DNA of 59,171 bases. Source: Ichthyophthirius multifiliis (lineage: Eukaryota > Ciliophora > Oligohymenophorea > Hymenostomatida). Below are positions 16,141 through 27,186 of this stretch, one piece after another. Location of the stretch: assembly GCF_000220395.1 (NCBI RefSeq), contig NW_004086048.1, positions 1 through 59,171 of the forward strand, in the 5' to 3' direction. Below the pieces are notes generated by a model, which worked only from the letters and a program-made list of their open reading frames with translations, was not told where the DNA came from and did no database searches. The position numbers and the translations under genes were made by a program. How positions within the stretch are numbered: the stretch's first letter is position 1; every line of letters starts with the position of its first letter.

Positions 16141-17826
16141 TATCATAATAATAATAATTATAATAATAATAATAATATTTGTATACTATATAAAATACTC
16201 CTTAAACTATTATATATTCGCCTTAAAGAATAATAAATATTATATAAAATTCACCTTAAGGTTTAATTAATATTATACCATATTCAGGTTATTAAAATGT
16301 TATAAATGTTATCGAGTGTTGCCCTTAAATTATAGTATAATAATAATAATCACCTTAGAGAATAATTTATTAATAATAATAATCCTTAGAGAATAGTTTA
16401 TTAATAATAATATAGATTAATTTAATAATAATAACATTCTCCTTAAATAATTGTATAAGATTAATAATCTCCTTAAAATAAAAATATAAATCTATAGAAA
16501 ATTATTTAATGTTCTCCTTTATAAAAAATAATTATAAGAAGTGATATGACAAAATTTCCTTTGGAAACAAGTCTTATTAACTAACAAGAAAGTTTTATAA
16601 TTTCTCCACAAAAAATAATATATACAAGTCCTTTAAGAAAATAAAGTTCTTTACATTAATCAATTAAATCAAATTTAAAAAATATATAAAATAATAGCTT
16701 TTATATAAATGATACTATTTTAGGAGATTCTTAAGTTAAAGAAAGTCCTATTTTAATATAAAAGGTACCAGCAAGTACGGAAAAATACCAAACTTAGGCT
16801 ATGATTTAATTATAATTGAATAGTTTGAGAAAATAAATGCCTAATTATATCGAATAAAAATAAATTTAGTAGAGTATAAATAATCAAAGTTATTTAAAAA
16901 ATAGTAAAAATTCAGAAAAAAGTCAATTTACGGATAGTAAATATAAAAATTAAATTTTGGGAACATAAGAAAAGTAAGAAAAGAAAAAATTATCGAAAAA
17001 TAATTCACCAAATTTAGAAATAAATTAAGAAACAGATGAAGTAGAAGAATATAGTATTATATATGATAATAATAAAAATAATTTATAAAAAAAAATACTA
17101 AAAACGAATGAAAATATAAATAGAGGCATTGATAAATAAAAATAAAAAATTCAATAAATTTTAATTAGTCCTTAATAAAAATCAAATAATAATGATTATT
17201 ATTTATTCAATTAAAATACTATATAATCTATTCCTTAATAATAAATACTTATTTAATAATCACCTATTTAATAATAATAGCAATAATTTATTTAATAATC
17301 ACCTATTTAATAATAATAGCAATTAATTATTTAATAATATCCATTATAATAATACTAAATATTGATATAATCTCCTATTTAATAATAATATAATAATAAT
17401 AGCTTTTTATTAGCCTACTCGCCTATTTAAAAATAAAATGAAGTTTCTTATGTAGTTTATGACTAAATTGATGAAAAACATTAATCTAATTAAAAAGCTG
17501 AGATTAATTAAAGTGTACAATTAAATAATAATATTTAAAATAGTAGAGAATATAGTAATTAATAGATGTAAATTTAAAAAAGATAACCTGTTTATATTCA
17601 TTAATAATAAATAATACCAGATATATAATAATAAAAAGATATAAAATGTAAAAACATAAATTATATATAAGATATATAAGATTAATAAAAAAAAGTTAAA
17701 TAAAATAGAATTATTAATACTAGTGTATAATAAGTATAAAAAGATAATATTTAAAATAATTAATATAATAAACATGATGAAAATAAATTAATAACATAAT
17801 AAAAAAAGCAATAAAAATAAATTTAA

Positions 17827-17869
<43 letters not shown>

Positions 17870-18091
17870 CTCGATAAAATAATTTTAGTATTATTAATGG
17901 TAATTTTTTTTATTATTTTTTTTTTATATCTTTTTATTTTTAAAGGAAATACAATTAGATCTAAAACTTTTGAAAAAAATTTAAATATTAATTAAAATTA
18001 AAATAAATTTAATAATATTTAAAATAAATCAGATTTTAAAATTGATAAACCTAGTGAAAAAAAATAAAATGATAATTGTAATGTTTTTTGA
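114..18091 (+). CDS. Giant Q/N-rich repeat protein with MORN repeats and C-terminal membrane anchor (5' partial)
   Basis: An almost unbroken ciliate-code frame of about 18 kb, near 6,000 residues. The N-terminal part (about 175-430) has MORN-type repeats such as YNGQLKSGQPDGKGVIF, a fold that often contacts membranes or cytoskeleton. The rest is low-complexity, rich in Gln, Asn, Lys, Glu and Ile, and looks helical or coiled-coil. A degenerate large repeat carries cores like KSKFQSKASSMRSS. Near the end lie SPQ-containing short repeats, then about 20 hydrophobic residues (17876-17945, IILVLLMVIFFIIFFLYLF) and a short polar tail before TGA 18089-18091. The frame slips about eight times: near 7655, 10102, 10385, 11190, 14025, 16375 and 17805-17870, mostly in A/T runs or AAT repeats, with sensible protein on both sides. 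No other in-frame TGA was found. It could be two genes, but no internal start or spacer supports that. The function is unknown; a membrane-tethered scaffold is inference. Confidence 0.75.
175..430 (+). repeat. MORN-type repeats in the giant protein
   Basis: Two to three imperfect units with the MORN pattern, an aromatic residue, Gly, then a Gly-x-Gly turn: NPYGLGLLRYINDKF, then FVYEGKF, then YNGQLKSGQPDGKGVIF and WVFGNFEQGKC. This is the only part of the giant protein that matches a named family. Confidence 0.7.
838..879 (+). repeat. AAT triplet tract in the giant gene
   Basis: An uninterrupted run of AAT read as Asn in the frame used here. Similar tracts lie at 10100-10170, 16108-16170 and 17827-17868, and the frame of the giant gene tends to slip at such tracts. 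Confidence 0.85.
3250..12860 (+). repeat. Degenerate long protein repeat, about seven copies
   Basis: Three motifs recur in order along the giant protein. Motif A is a Ser-rich block ending in a Pro turn (KSRVQSRVNSEKSSS then NTPKN), with copies near 3270, 4504, 5911, 7561, 8740, 11596 and 12709 and a weak one near 10624. Copies near 3270, 5911 and 11596 are followed by an Ile/Met-x-Pro-Phe-Tyr element. Motif B (NKIFVLENLN; NNIFILEQVN; NNIYVLECIN) lies near 3508, 6154 and 11827. Motif C (INEAKNLAIQMQMEQI) lies near 7069 and 8296. Motif A spacing is about 1.0-2.9 kb. The DNA is strongly diverged, so the repeat is old and kept mainly at protein level. Confidence 0.7.
16190..16560 (+). repeat. 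Short SPQ-containing minisatellite inside the giant gene
   Basis: A tandem, imperfect repeat encodes units like SPQRIIYQQQQ, with variants NTPQTIIY, NSPQGLIN and HSPQIIVQ. The unit at DNA level is about 36-50 bases built on CCTTA plus AAT triplets. Two adjacent copies near 16350-16400 differ by a two-base gap that moves the reading frame. Confidence 0.6.
17876..17945 (+). other. C-terminal transmembrane segment of the giant protein
   Basis: About 20 residues of Ile, Leu, Val and Phe follow a polyQ/polyN stretch and are followed by Lys-Gly and a polar tail of roughly 45 residues. The place fits a tail anchor or last membrane helix. It is seen only if the frame moves by one near 17805-17870. 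The unshifted frame gives a less convincing aromatic stretch and stops at 18043. Confidence 0.55.
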
Positions 18092-18384
18092 AGATATTTT
18101 TCCTATAAGATATATCTGTATATTTTTATTAATAAAAATTTTTATTAAATATACAAAAATAAATATTTATATTATTATAATATATATATATATTATTTTT
18201 ATTAAATAAGAATTAAAATAACTAATTTTAATAATTTATATAATATATATAAACAATATAAATTAAATCTAAACTGAAAAGGAAAAAATAATAATAAAAT
18301 AAATATAAATTTAATATATTTCTTTTATTTAAAAAATAAAAAAAAACAAATAAAAATAATAATAATTAAAATAAAAAAAAATAG
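18092..18384 (+). other. A+T-rich spacer or 5' intron
   Basis: There is no recognisable gene. The next frame is open from 18073 but holds no ATG, so a short first exon plus an intron of the next gene may lie here. I could not place them. Confidence 0.4.
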
Positions 18385-18846
18385 TCATATTCAACCAGAA
18401 GATATTTATTCGAAAAGGAAGAATTAGAATACCAAAGAGGATATTCCGATAAAGAATTATAAGCCTCAAAATTAAGAAAAGATTTCGTATAGAAATTCAT
18501 AGTAAACTTTGATAGTAATTTTTATTAAACATAAGTCGAACGTGATTGGGCATATATTGCAAAACGTGAATATCGTTATTTTGTTTAATTAAATAGTGCT
18601 GGATATGCCGCAGCAACTGCAAATTTAGTACTTTTATGGAGAATTTATGCAACTAAAAAGATGGTTTGGTGGCCTCTTCCAGTTGTTGGTCTATCAGCTT
18701 ATTAATATTTTAGTACTATCTTTAAATAGAAACATAATAAAAGATTCTTCGATATGTGTAATGTGGGAGAAGAGTATTATTTGGGAAGAAAAAGAAATGA
18801 AATTCTTAAATAATGCAATGAAATTCTTGGTTAAGAAGATTTTTGA
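18385..18846 (+). CDS. Small membrane protein, unidentified (5' end unresolved)
   Basis: The frame gives about 153 residues and ends at TGA 18844-18846. The first half is charged (KEELEYQRGYSDKELQASK). The middle has an Ala-rich, probably membrane-spanning stretch (SAGYAAATANLVLLWRIYAT), then an aromatic-Pro patch (KMVWWPLPVVGLSAYQYF) that could be a second membrane segment. The C-terminus is polar. No in-frame ATG exists upstream to the previous TGA at 18070, so either a short 5' exon was missed or the start is not standard. Composition and codon use clearly mark it as coding. I do not recognise the family. The size and the Trp/Pro-rich membrane patch recall lineage-specific mitochondrial inner-membrane subunits, but that is only a guess. 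Confidence 0.6.
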
Positions 18847-19234
18847 TGATAAAGAAGGCATATTTTATATATATATATATATATATTAATAATAAATAAA
18901 TAGAAAAAAAAAATAAAAAAAAAAAAATTTATATTTTTTTAAAAAATATAAATAAATAAAAAAAAAATATAATAATAATAAAAAAAAAAGATGTTTTTCT
19001 TTTATTTTTTTAGACAATAAATATTGTAATAATTCGTTGCTTTTAATTTAAAAAATAATAATAATTAAATATATAGAAATTTACATTAATATATAAATAT
19101 ATTTGAATAATTATATATTTATATATATTAAATATTTAATAAATTTAATTTATATGTATTTGTTTATTTTTATAATCAAAAATTTTAAGGCGCAATTTTT
19201 TTTTTATTTTAAATTAAAAAAAAAATAAAAAAAA
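18847..19234 (+). other. Spacer with (TA)n and long A runs
   Basis: It contains a short (TA)n just after the stop at about 18868-18888, several A runs, and a GC dot (aaggcgcaat) near 19190 just upstream of the next start. No gene was seen. Confidence 0.6.
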
Positions 19235-20094
19235 ATGTCTTAAAAAATTTTATAAAAAAGCTCAAACAAAAAACTAACAAAAATCGATTAATATTTTACC
19301 AAAAACAAAGTTAATCTTTAAAAAAATACTTAATAATCAACAAAAATATTAGAGAAAAATCAATTAGAAGAAATTTTTAACCCAAAAAATACTTAAGAAA
19401 CTTATGAAAAACATTCTTAAATAAGAAACGAGGAATAAAAAATTGATATAGATACTTCTTTATATTTCAAAGCAGTTATTTCAGATGACGAATCAGACTC
19501 AAATATCGAAGGCTTAATAAAAATAAGTGAAAACATAAAAAAAACCTAAAGCCTATTATAAAAATTAAATCTTTGGGAAAGTAAAAGATTCGTAATAACG
19601 AACATATTGTACAAAAATTAAGTAAAAAAAGAATATATAGATATGTTTTAATAAATGATGGAAAAAGATATTAATTGTGAAGGAAAGAAATTAAATTAAA
19701 TAAATAATATGAAATATATAAATGTAGAAATAATTAAAAAAAATGAAGATTTTTTTACGAAAGAAGAATTTTTGGAATTAGAAAAAATAGAAATTTCCTT
19801 ACTTTTATTAGGAAATTCAATTGTATCTTTAGAATATGAAATTGGTGATGAATTAGCTCTAATAGGAAATTTTTAATATTAAAGTTTAAAATAAAAAATA
19901 CTCTTTATTACATTAGTACATGATTATTAAAATATTAATCATATAAAAGACGGTACTTATACTATATAAGAATTTTTCAATTCAACAAATGTAATTATTT
20001 TAGAACCTGATATTATCTTATACCCCACTTTAATTGCTATGTCACGTATATAAAAAAAAAAATTAAAAAAAAAAGAGAATAGAAATATATATAT

Positions 20095-20132
<38 letters not shown>

Positions 20133-22003
20133 TATATATTTATACATGTATTTATATATATATTTATGAAAAGAACCTTGCTATCGAAGACCATTAATAA
20201 AGTTATTATTTTGTGCAAAAGAAAATATGAATTGGGCAATGTTAAAAGGAATTATTATTCATGAATTATTTGAAAATATAATGTCTTTTTACACATAACA
20301 AAAAGAAAAACAAGAAAACCTTTTTAATGAAGAAATCGAGAAATAATAAATAGACGAAATCTTAAAAGATCTCTACAAAAAATACATTGAAGATTTATTT
20401 TTATTAAATAAAGATTTTATAGACATAAAATAAGAAATAGTTTAAATAACCAAAAATATACTTGATTTTCTTAAAAAATACTTTTATGAATAATAAGCAA
20501 TTGAAACTTGCCCTTCTAAACGCAAAATAAAAATTCTTTATTTAATATAAAATGAAATTTCTATTACAGATAAAAATCTAGGTTTAAAAGGACAAATAGA
20601 CTGCCTTTTTATGTGCTAAATTGAAGAATTCTTTACTAAAAAAACATACTAATGTGCTATCCCTTTTGAATTGAAGACTGGAGGTAAAAAACAGGAAATT
20701 TATAATAATTAAAGTATCTATTATTGTCTTTTGGTAAGTTAAAAAAATAAAGAAAAAAATAATCTCGAAGCCTTCTTGTATTATTTATAGATGAATTAAA
20801 TCGTTACTATATCTCCTCTAAGGTCAAAAACTATCAGCTTGTTACAAAGGAGAAATAAGTTGGCTAAAATGATAAAAAATATGAATGAAAAGGGAGTGGT
20901 TTTTCCCATAGATTAGGAAAAACCTGAAAATTGTACCTATTGTAGTTTTAAATAAGAGTGTTATGCATAGTAGATCTGCTAAGATTTCGAATAAATAAAA
21001 GATTTAGAAGATTTAGGGGATAATGGATATTTTTTAGGCTAAAAATTTGAAGATTTTCATGAATTTTTTAGATGTTTGGATTTTTAGTGTAGGTAGTATT
21101 TAAAAAATTGGTTTTTTTATTTGGAAAAAGAATAATAAAACAACAAAAATGATGTTTTTAGCGAATTTCTGGAAGATTTTGAATTTTAAATGAAAAAAGA
21201 AGGTGAAAATTTCATTTTTTTTTTGGAAAATGAAAATGAAGTTTTTATTTAAGAAATTTTTTAAAAAATCAAAATTGGTGAAAATTTAAATTTTAAAGGA
21301 AAAAAATCCAGTTTTTTTAAAGGAATTTTAGAACAAAAATCTATTGATAAAAATAAGCTATTTTTAAATATAAAAAGTTCTTAATTTTTACAAGAAAATG
21401 AAAATTCGATTTTTATCTTAGAAATCTAATAAAAAAATTTTTTGGGTGAATAAAGGCATAATGTTTTCAATTTTATTCTTAATTATGTATATTTAGTAAA
21501 CCCAAAGAAGCTTTAATTATAAATTGTTGATTTCGAAGAACTCAAAGTGTAAAATAAAGAGTTATTAGAGGTTATTTTAGAATAAAAAAAGCCTAGTTAT
21601 GTAAAAGAAGAAAAATTTGATGATATTTTTAGTAAAATTTTAAATGGAAATTCAATTAATTGTGTTCTATTTTATTCCGAGAAAAAAAAATTGGATTTTT
21701 TTTCAGATTTAATACATATTCTTTATCAAGAAAAAAAAAAATTCTAATATGTTCTTTTAATAATATAGATTTAGATAAGTTAATAATAAATGTTATGTAA
21801 AAATATCCTTTTTTAATTGATTTTTCTGTAAGAAAAAGCTAAAGCAAATCAATAGTATTAAAACAAAATTTAGAAGAAAATATAATTTATAAAAATTCAA
21901 ATTGGGAAAATATAGATGAATTCTAAAATTATTTAAATAAAAAAACTATATTTTTTACAACAATAATTGGAACAAATAATAAACTTTATAGTATTATATA
22001 TAT

Positions 22004-22040
<37 letters not shown>

Positions 22041-22422
22041 AAATAAATAAAATTATATATATTAATTTATATATATTTATTATTTTAATATTTATTTTTA
22101 ATATTTTTTCTTATAAATTTTTTTTTTTAATATATTTATATATCTTTAATTATATATAAAATATATATTTTTATTTATAGATAGTGATAAAATAAATTTT
22201 GATTTTAGTTTAATTATAGATTCTTCATAATAACCTGAACCATTAGTTTTAGGACCTATATTAGTTTCTTAATATTGTGTGTTGGGTGGATATATTGTAA
22301 AAAAATAATACATATTAATTATTCATAAATTTGATTTATTTTATTAGAAATATTTATAGTAAAATAAAAGTTTGTTTCAAAGAATATCTTAAAAATATCC
22401 TAATTGCTTATCAGAAATATAA
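19235..22422 (+). CDS. Dna2-type nuclease with degenerate, truncated helicase half
   Basis: Dna2 is the nuclease-helicase that trims 5' flaps in replication and end resection. ATG 19235 follows an A-rich leader. The N-terminus holds KKLTKIDQYFTK, like a PCNA-binding motif. The N-terminal Dna2 block ends in NVIILEPDIIL, then QPCYRRP carries the first Fe-S Cys. The nuclease core shows IIIHELFENI, GLKGQIDCLF and FELKTGGKKQ, and the other three Cys are in NCTYCSFKQECYAQQIC. So the nuclease looks whole. Where the Walker A loop should be, the sequence reads CVLFYSEKKKLDFF. Walker B reads FSLIIDSSQQPEP instead of a DEAS box, and the protein fades out after SLFQRISQKYPNCLSEIQ, before helicase motifs IV-VI. 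Introns are at 20046-20173 and 21991-22180. One base seems missing in the A11 run at 21731-21741. The true stop is not settled. Confidence 0.8.
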
Positions 22423-23240
22423 GGTATTTTATTTAAAAAAAAAAAAAAATATTTAATTTTTATACATATAGACTCAAATAATTAAAATATAAATTTAAAT
22501 AATTATTTATATATTTATATTTTATATTTATATAAATAATTTTTTTTTTTTATGTATAATAAATATAAATAAATATTTTAATAATATATAAAAATTAGTT
22601 ATATAAGAATTTAAGAATTTTTTTTTATTTTATATATACATATATTAATATATATATATAAAAAATATAAATATATATATATATATATAAATATATTTGA
22701 AAATTTTTTTTATTTTTATTTATGTCATTAAATTTATATATTTATATTTAAATATATTTATATATTATTTACATATATAAATAAATCTATTTAAATATAT
22801 TAAATATTTTTTTTATTAATATATTAATATATTAATATATAGATTGAATTAATAAATTAAAATTTATTTTTTACTAAATATAAAAATATAAAACACAAGT
22901 ATTTTAAAGTATATATAAAAGGATAAACTAATGAATAATAAATAAATAAGTAATAAAATTATTTATATAATTTTTAAATTAATAAAATTATTTATATTTT
23001 TTATGTTTAAAAAAAAATTAATAATTAAATATAAAATATATTTTTTTTTTTTTTAATTATATATATTATAAAAAAAAAATATAATTAATAAAAAATATAT
23101 TTAAATAAAAATTAAAATAAAATAAAATAAAATTATGAAATATATTCATAAAATAAAAATAAATATTTATATATATATATTTTTTTTTATTAAATTAATA
23201 TTTTTTTTATCTTAATAAAAAATAAATATATATGATTTTT
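22423..23240 (+). other. A+T-rich spacer without recognisable gene
   Basis: This is only (TA)n, A and T runs, and low-complexity open frames. I looked here for the missing C-terminal Dna2 helicase motifs (QYRM and later) and found none. Confidence 0.6.
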
Positions 23241-23763
23241 TCAAAAAAATTTTGTATTAATAAATAATTATATATTTATAATAATATAAATTATTAATTT
23301 ATATAAAAAAAAAATATCATTAAAAATATCATTATATATATATATATGTATATATATATATTTATATATAAGCATATATATTTTTATATATTTCTTTCTA
23401 TAATATATAATATCATTTTTTAAGTATTCCGTCTTTTTTTCCTGTTTCCTTTAATTTTAATCAATAAATATTTTTTAAGGGATTAAGGATTTTCATATAA
23501 AGCAACTTTTGTTGGACATTCTACAAAAAACCATAAGAGCTTAAAAAACATTTAAATATACATATATTTTTTATTTTATTTTTATAATATACTTCTTCTG
23601 GTTTGCATGTCATTTTTTTAACATTATCTTATACAGATTTTTCTTTTAGACATTTTAATAAATTATTTTCTAAATATTCGCATTCAAATCTATTTATTTG
23701 ATATTTATTTTTATTTTTTTGAATATACCTATCATCATTTGCTGGTCTATATTTGACATCCAT
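23241..23763 (-). CDS. Small CHCH-like protein with paired Cys motifs
   Basis: ATG at 23763 begins MDVKYRPANDDRYIQ. The protein then has C-x9-C (CEYLENNLLKC) and a second pair spaced C-x11-C (CKPEELLWFFVEC), separated by 14-16 residues. This helical-hairpin layout is typical of small intermembrane-space proteins imported by the Mia40 route, although the second spacing is not the classic nine. An intron lies at 23540-23592 (53 nt, phase 0). After the second Cys pair come ENPQSLKKYLLIKIKGN and a basic stretch. The first in-frame TGA is only at 23241-23243, beyond low-complexity sequence, so the real C-terminus is uncertain and another intron is possible. If the exon join moved by one base the protein would stop at 23493 with a second C-x9-C, but the splice sites do not support that. 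The start lies 427 bp from a divergent RCC1 gene. Confidence 0.5.
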
Positions 23764-23828
23764 TTTAAATAATTAATATAAACAATTAAATTTATTTCCT
23801 TTTATATTAATATTATTTTTGTAATTTA

Positions 23829-23865
<37 letters not shown>

Positions 23866-24190
23866 TTATGATATTATTACTTTATTTTTTATATTAAATT
23901 TTATATTTTCTAATTAATAAATATTTTATATAATATTTATAAAATAATATAAATCTAAAAAAATATTTTTTTAAATTTCTTTATCTTTTAACAAATTTTT
24001 TAAATAAATAATTTATTTTTTACATTAGGTAAATAAAAAATCATTTTTTATATTTTTTCTTGTATTAATTTTTTTTAAAAATTTATTAAAACGATTTTAA
24101 TTGTTTTTTTTTATAAAAAAAAAGTAATATTGCAAAAAGAAGCAATTAAATAAAAAAAATAAAAATATTTTAATATTTGATATATTTTAA
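23764..24190. promoter_or_regulatory. Divergent intergenic region between CHCH-like and RCC1 genes
   Basis: These 427 bp separate two head-to-head starts and presumably hold both promoters. They contain a (TA)n block near 23830-23865 and several T runs. No specific motif can be named. Confidence 0.4.
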
Positions 24191-27139
24191 ATGACATCAG
24201 GTTTATTTTATTTTATTTAAAATTTTTTAAATTAATATACAGTTTTTTTTTTGGAAATGAGGAAATACTTCCTTAAAAATATACAAATTTTACTGAAATG
24301 TAATATTTTTTTATTTTTTTAAGTTAGATATAAATTAAAGAATTAAATAAATTTCTTTTAAATATAATGCAATTTTTAACAATGAAGATATTATAAATGA
24401 TAATGAATCATATTAAAAATAATTTGAAATAATTTAAACAATAAACGAAAAAAGTTTATAATTTTAGAAAGTTATATGTTCTCAAAAATCTGTTTTTTTA
24501 CTTGATAACAAAGGCGAACTTTGGGTTTTCGGGGAATGTAATTAAGGCCAATTAGGAATAGACTTAATAATTGATAAAATAAAAATTCCTTTTAATCTTT
24601 CTAGATTTTAAGATAAATAATTTTATTAAATATCTTCATATTCTTCTCATGTATTAGCTATATCAAGTATAACTATATTATATTCAAAAATTATATATAA
24701 AAATTAAAAATATAGATAAAATGACTTTATATTCATGGGGAAATACATAATATGGTTGTTAAGGTTTTATTTTATATATATTAAAAAAAAAAAAGAAAGA
24801 GAATATTTAATAGTAAAAAAATAAAGGTTTATTACATAAAGAAAGAATACATAAAAAACCCAAAAAAATAAAACATTAAAACTTCAAACAATATTTTAAT
24901 GAAGAAGAAGATTTCTAAAGTCTAAAATACACTCACATTTGCACAAGTGATAATTTCTCACTAGTCGTAATAAATAGAACCCATTTATTTTCTTTCGGAA
25001 AAGAAGATAAACGTAAAAAATACATATAATAACTTATTATTTTAAATAATACATATATTAATAAAACAGTAAATTTATATAAATAGAAAGATTAGGATTA
25101 TCATAATATAATATAGATTACACAGATTAAATTTATTAAATAAACATACCAAAAATAATTATTCTTGGAATAGCTTGTGGAAAAAATCATTGCCTTTTAT
25201 GGGATACATAAGGTTTTTTATATTCTTGGGGAAACGCATAAGATGGGAAATTAGGTCATTAATGTTATAAAGGAGAATATAATTATACTATTTCTTAACC
25301 TTAAATTGTATATATATATAAACATATAGTTTTATTATTTTAAATAGATTAAAGCTTTTAATGATGATAAAATTATATAAGGTAGTTGTGGAGAAAGACA
25401 TAGTTGTGCTTTAAATTATAAAGGTGAAATATATACTTGGGGGAATACAAATTATGTAGAAATTAAATCAGATAAATCTTTAAATATAGTATTTTTTTAT
25501 ATAATATTTATTAAAGAATATTTATGTTAATAGGATTGTTTAAGACCTAAAAAAATTAATAAAGATTAAATAGGCACTCATATGATAAAAATTATTAGTT
25601 TTAAATATTAGAATGCAGCAATTGATGATTAAGGATACATATATACATGGGGAAGGAAGTAATTATTACATATATATTAATATACTTTAAAATATTTATT
25701 TTTATTTTTATTCTATATAGTATTAATAATTGTCTTGGGCATAATATAATAAAAGAATATAATTATCCTTTTTAAGTTAAAAAATTATAAAAATTTAAAT
25801 GCATAGATGTCGGATGTGGAGAAAATTTTACAGTAGTAATATGTAGTAAAGTAAAAAATAATGCTTCTGAATATAATTTAGAATAATTTCATAGATGTAT
25901 TCTTGAAAATGCTTATTAAAATACATAAAAAATAGGCAAAATTATAAACAAAAAAAGAGTTTTTTCTTGCTAAACTGAAATTTCTTAAAAATAATAAAAT
26001 TAAATATTTTATAATATTTAAAGAAAAATGACAATTTCTGAATTTAGAAAAATGTAAAATAAAATAAAATATGTATATAATTATATATCCAAAAATATAT
26101 TTAAAAAAATAAAAATATTAAAATAATTTTTTATTTTAATAGAAATATTAAAAAACAATATTAATTATAAGAATAAAATATTATTAAAGGTGTTTTATAA
26201 GAAAATATTGCATAATAGTAAATAGATTAAACTTATATATAATATTAATAAAAGAATTTAAAAATAGATAATTATATATATAGTAAAAACTTAAGTTTAT
26301 ATAGAAAAGATAAACAAAAATCGAGAGAAAATATACATTCATAAAAAAATGAAAGTAGTACTAGTAAATTAGAAAAAAATAATTAAGAATCTTAAAAAGA
26401 AACTAATATTTCGGTAATTACTTAGTACTAAAACAAATCTTTAAATTAATCACTTAAAGTTAATGTAATAGAATAATTATAATCAAAATTAAGTTTAAAA
26501 AATAAAATTAAGAAGTAAATAATTCCTATTTTAAATAGCTTCTAATTTAAAAAAGAAAATACTTAAATTTAAATCTTACCAAAATAAGTTTTAAAAAGCA
26601 AGCCTACAAATAAATTTTATTAATATAGAATTAAATTATTATAGATTTAATAATAAAAAAGTGTCTAAAACAATGAAATAAGAATTAAATATATCTAAAA
26701 AAGCTAAGAGTTTAAAGACTTATAGTAATAATTAGAATAAGTAATTATATAAAATAACTAAAATGTAAATAATTGGCTTATATTTTTAAATGTAGAAATG
26801 ATTATTCAATCAATGATAATATTATCTGATTTAGGTTTTGATAATACATATTTTTAAAATATATATATGTATATAATTTAGGACTAGAATATTTTAAAAA
26901 AGTACATTTTTAAAGAATACGATAAAATAAAATATTTCAAGCATTTAAAAATTTTCTAATAAAAATAAGATGCAAAAAGCTCCCTTTAAAATAAAAAAGC
27001 ATTTTAAAATAATCAATAGTTTTATTCCAAAAAAGGCTTTTTTAGTCCAAATCAAAAATTTTAGTATTACATTTTGTATGTAAAAACTTAAAATAGAGAA
27101 TATTTTAAGGATTATAAATATATATAAATAAAGTTTTGA
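24191..27139 (+). CDS. RCC1-repeat (beta-propeller) protein with long Q-rich tail
   Basis: At least five RCC1 blades are visible: GELWVFGECNQGQLGID, TLYSWGNTQYGCQG, HLFSFGKEDK followed by RLGLS, GFLYSWGNAQDGKLGH, GEIYTWGNTNY and GYIYTWGRK followed by CLGH, with the usual Cys-Gly turns (GIACGKNHCLLW, GSCGERHSCAL, DVGCGENFTVVI). RCC1 propellers serve as Ran exchange factors or as binding platforms; nothing here points to Ran. After about residue 420 the protein becomes Q/K/S-rich for some 400 residues and ends at TGA 27137-27139. I place about eight introns, including 24201-24242 and a 28-nt one at 24300-24327; one long intron starts at GTAAAAT near 26055. The start ATG 24191 is chosen because both first introns then join in phase. 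An alternative reading of the first blade (GNEEILPQKYTNF) would need one more T. Confidence 0.8.
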
Positions 27140-27186
27140 AAATTCAAAATTAAGTTATAAGTAAAATTTTTACTTATCGTTATTAT

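Noticed and set aside
23834-23868. (TA)n as replication origin or telomere-associated sequence
   Set aside because: No telomere G-rich repeat is present, and TA arrays are spread evenly through the window.
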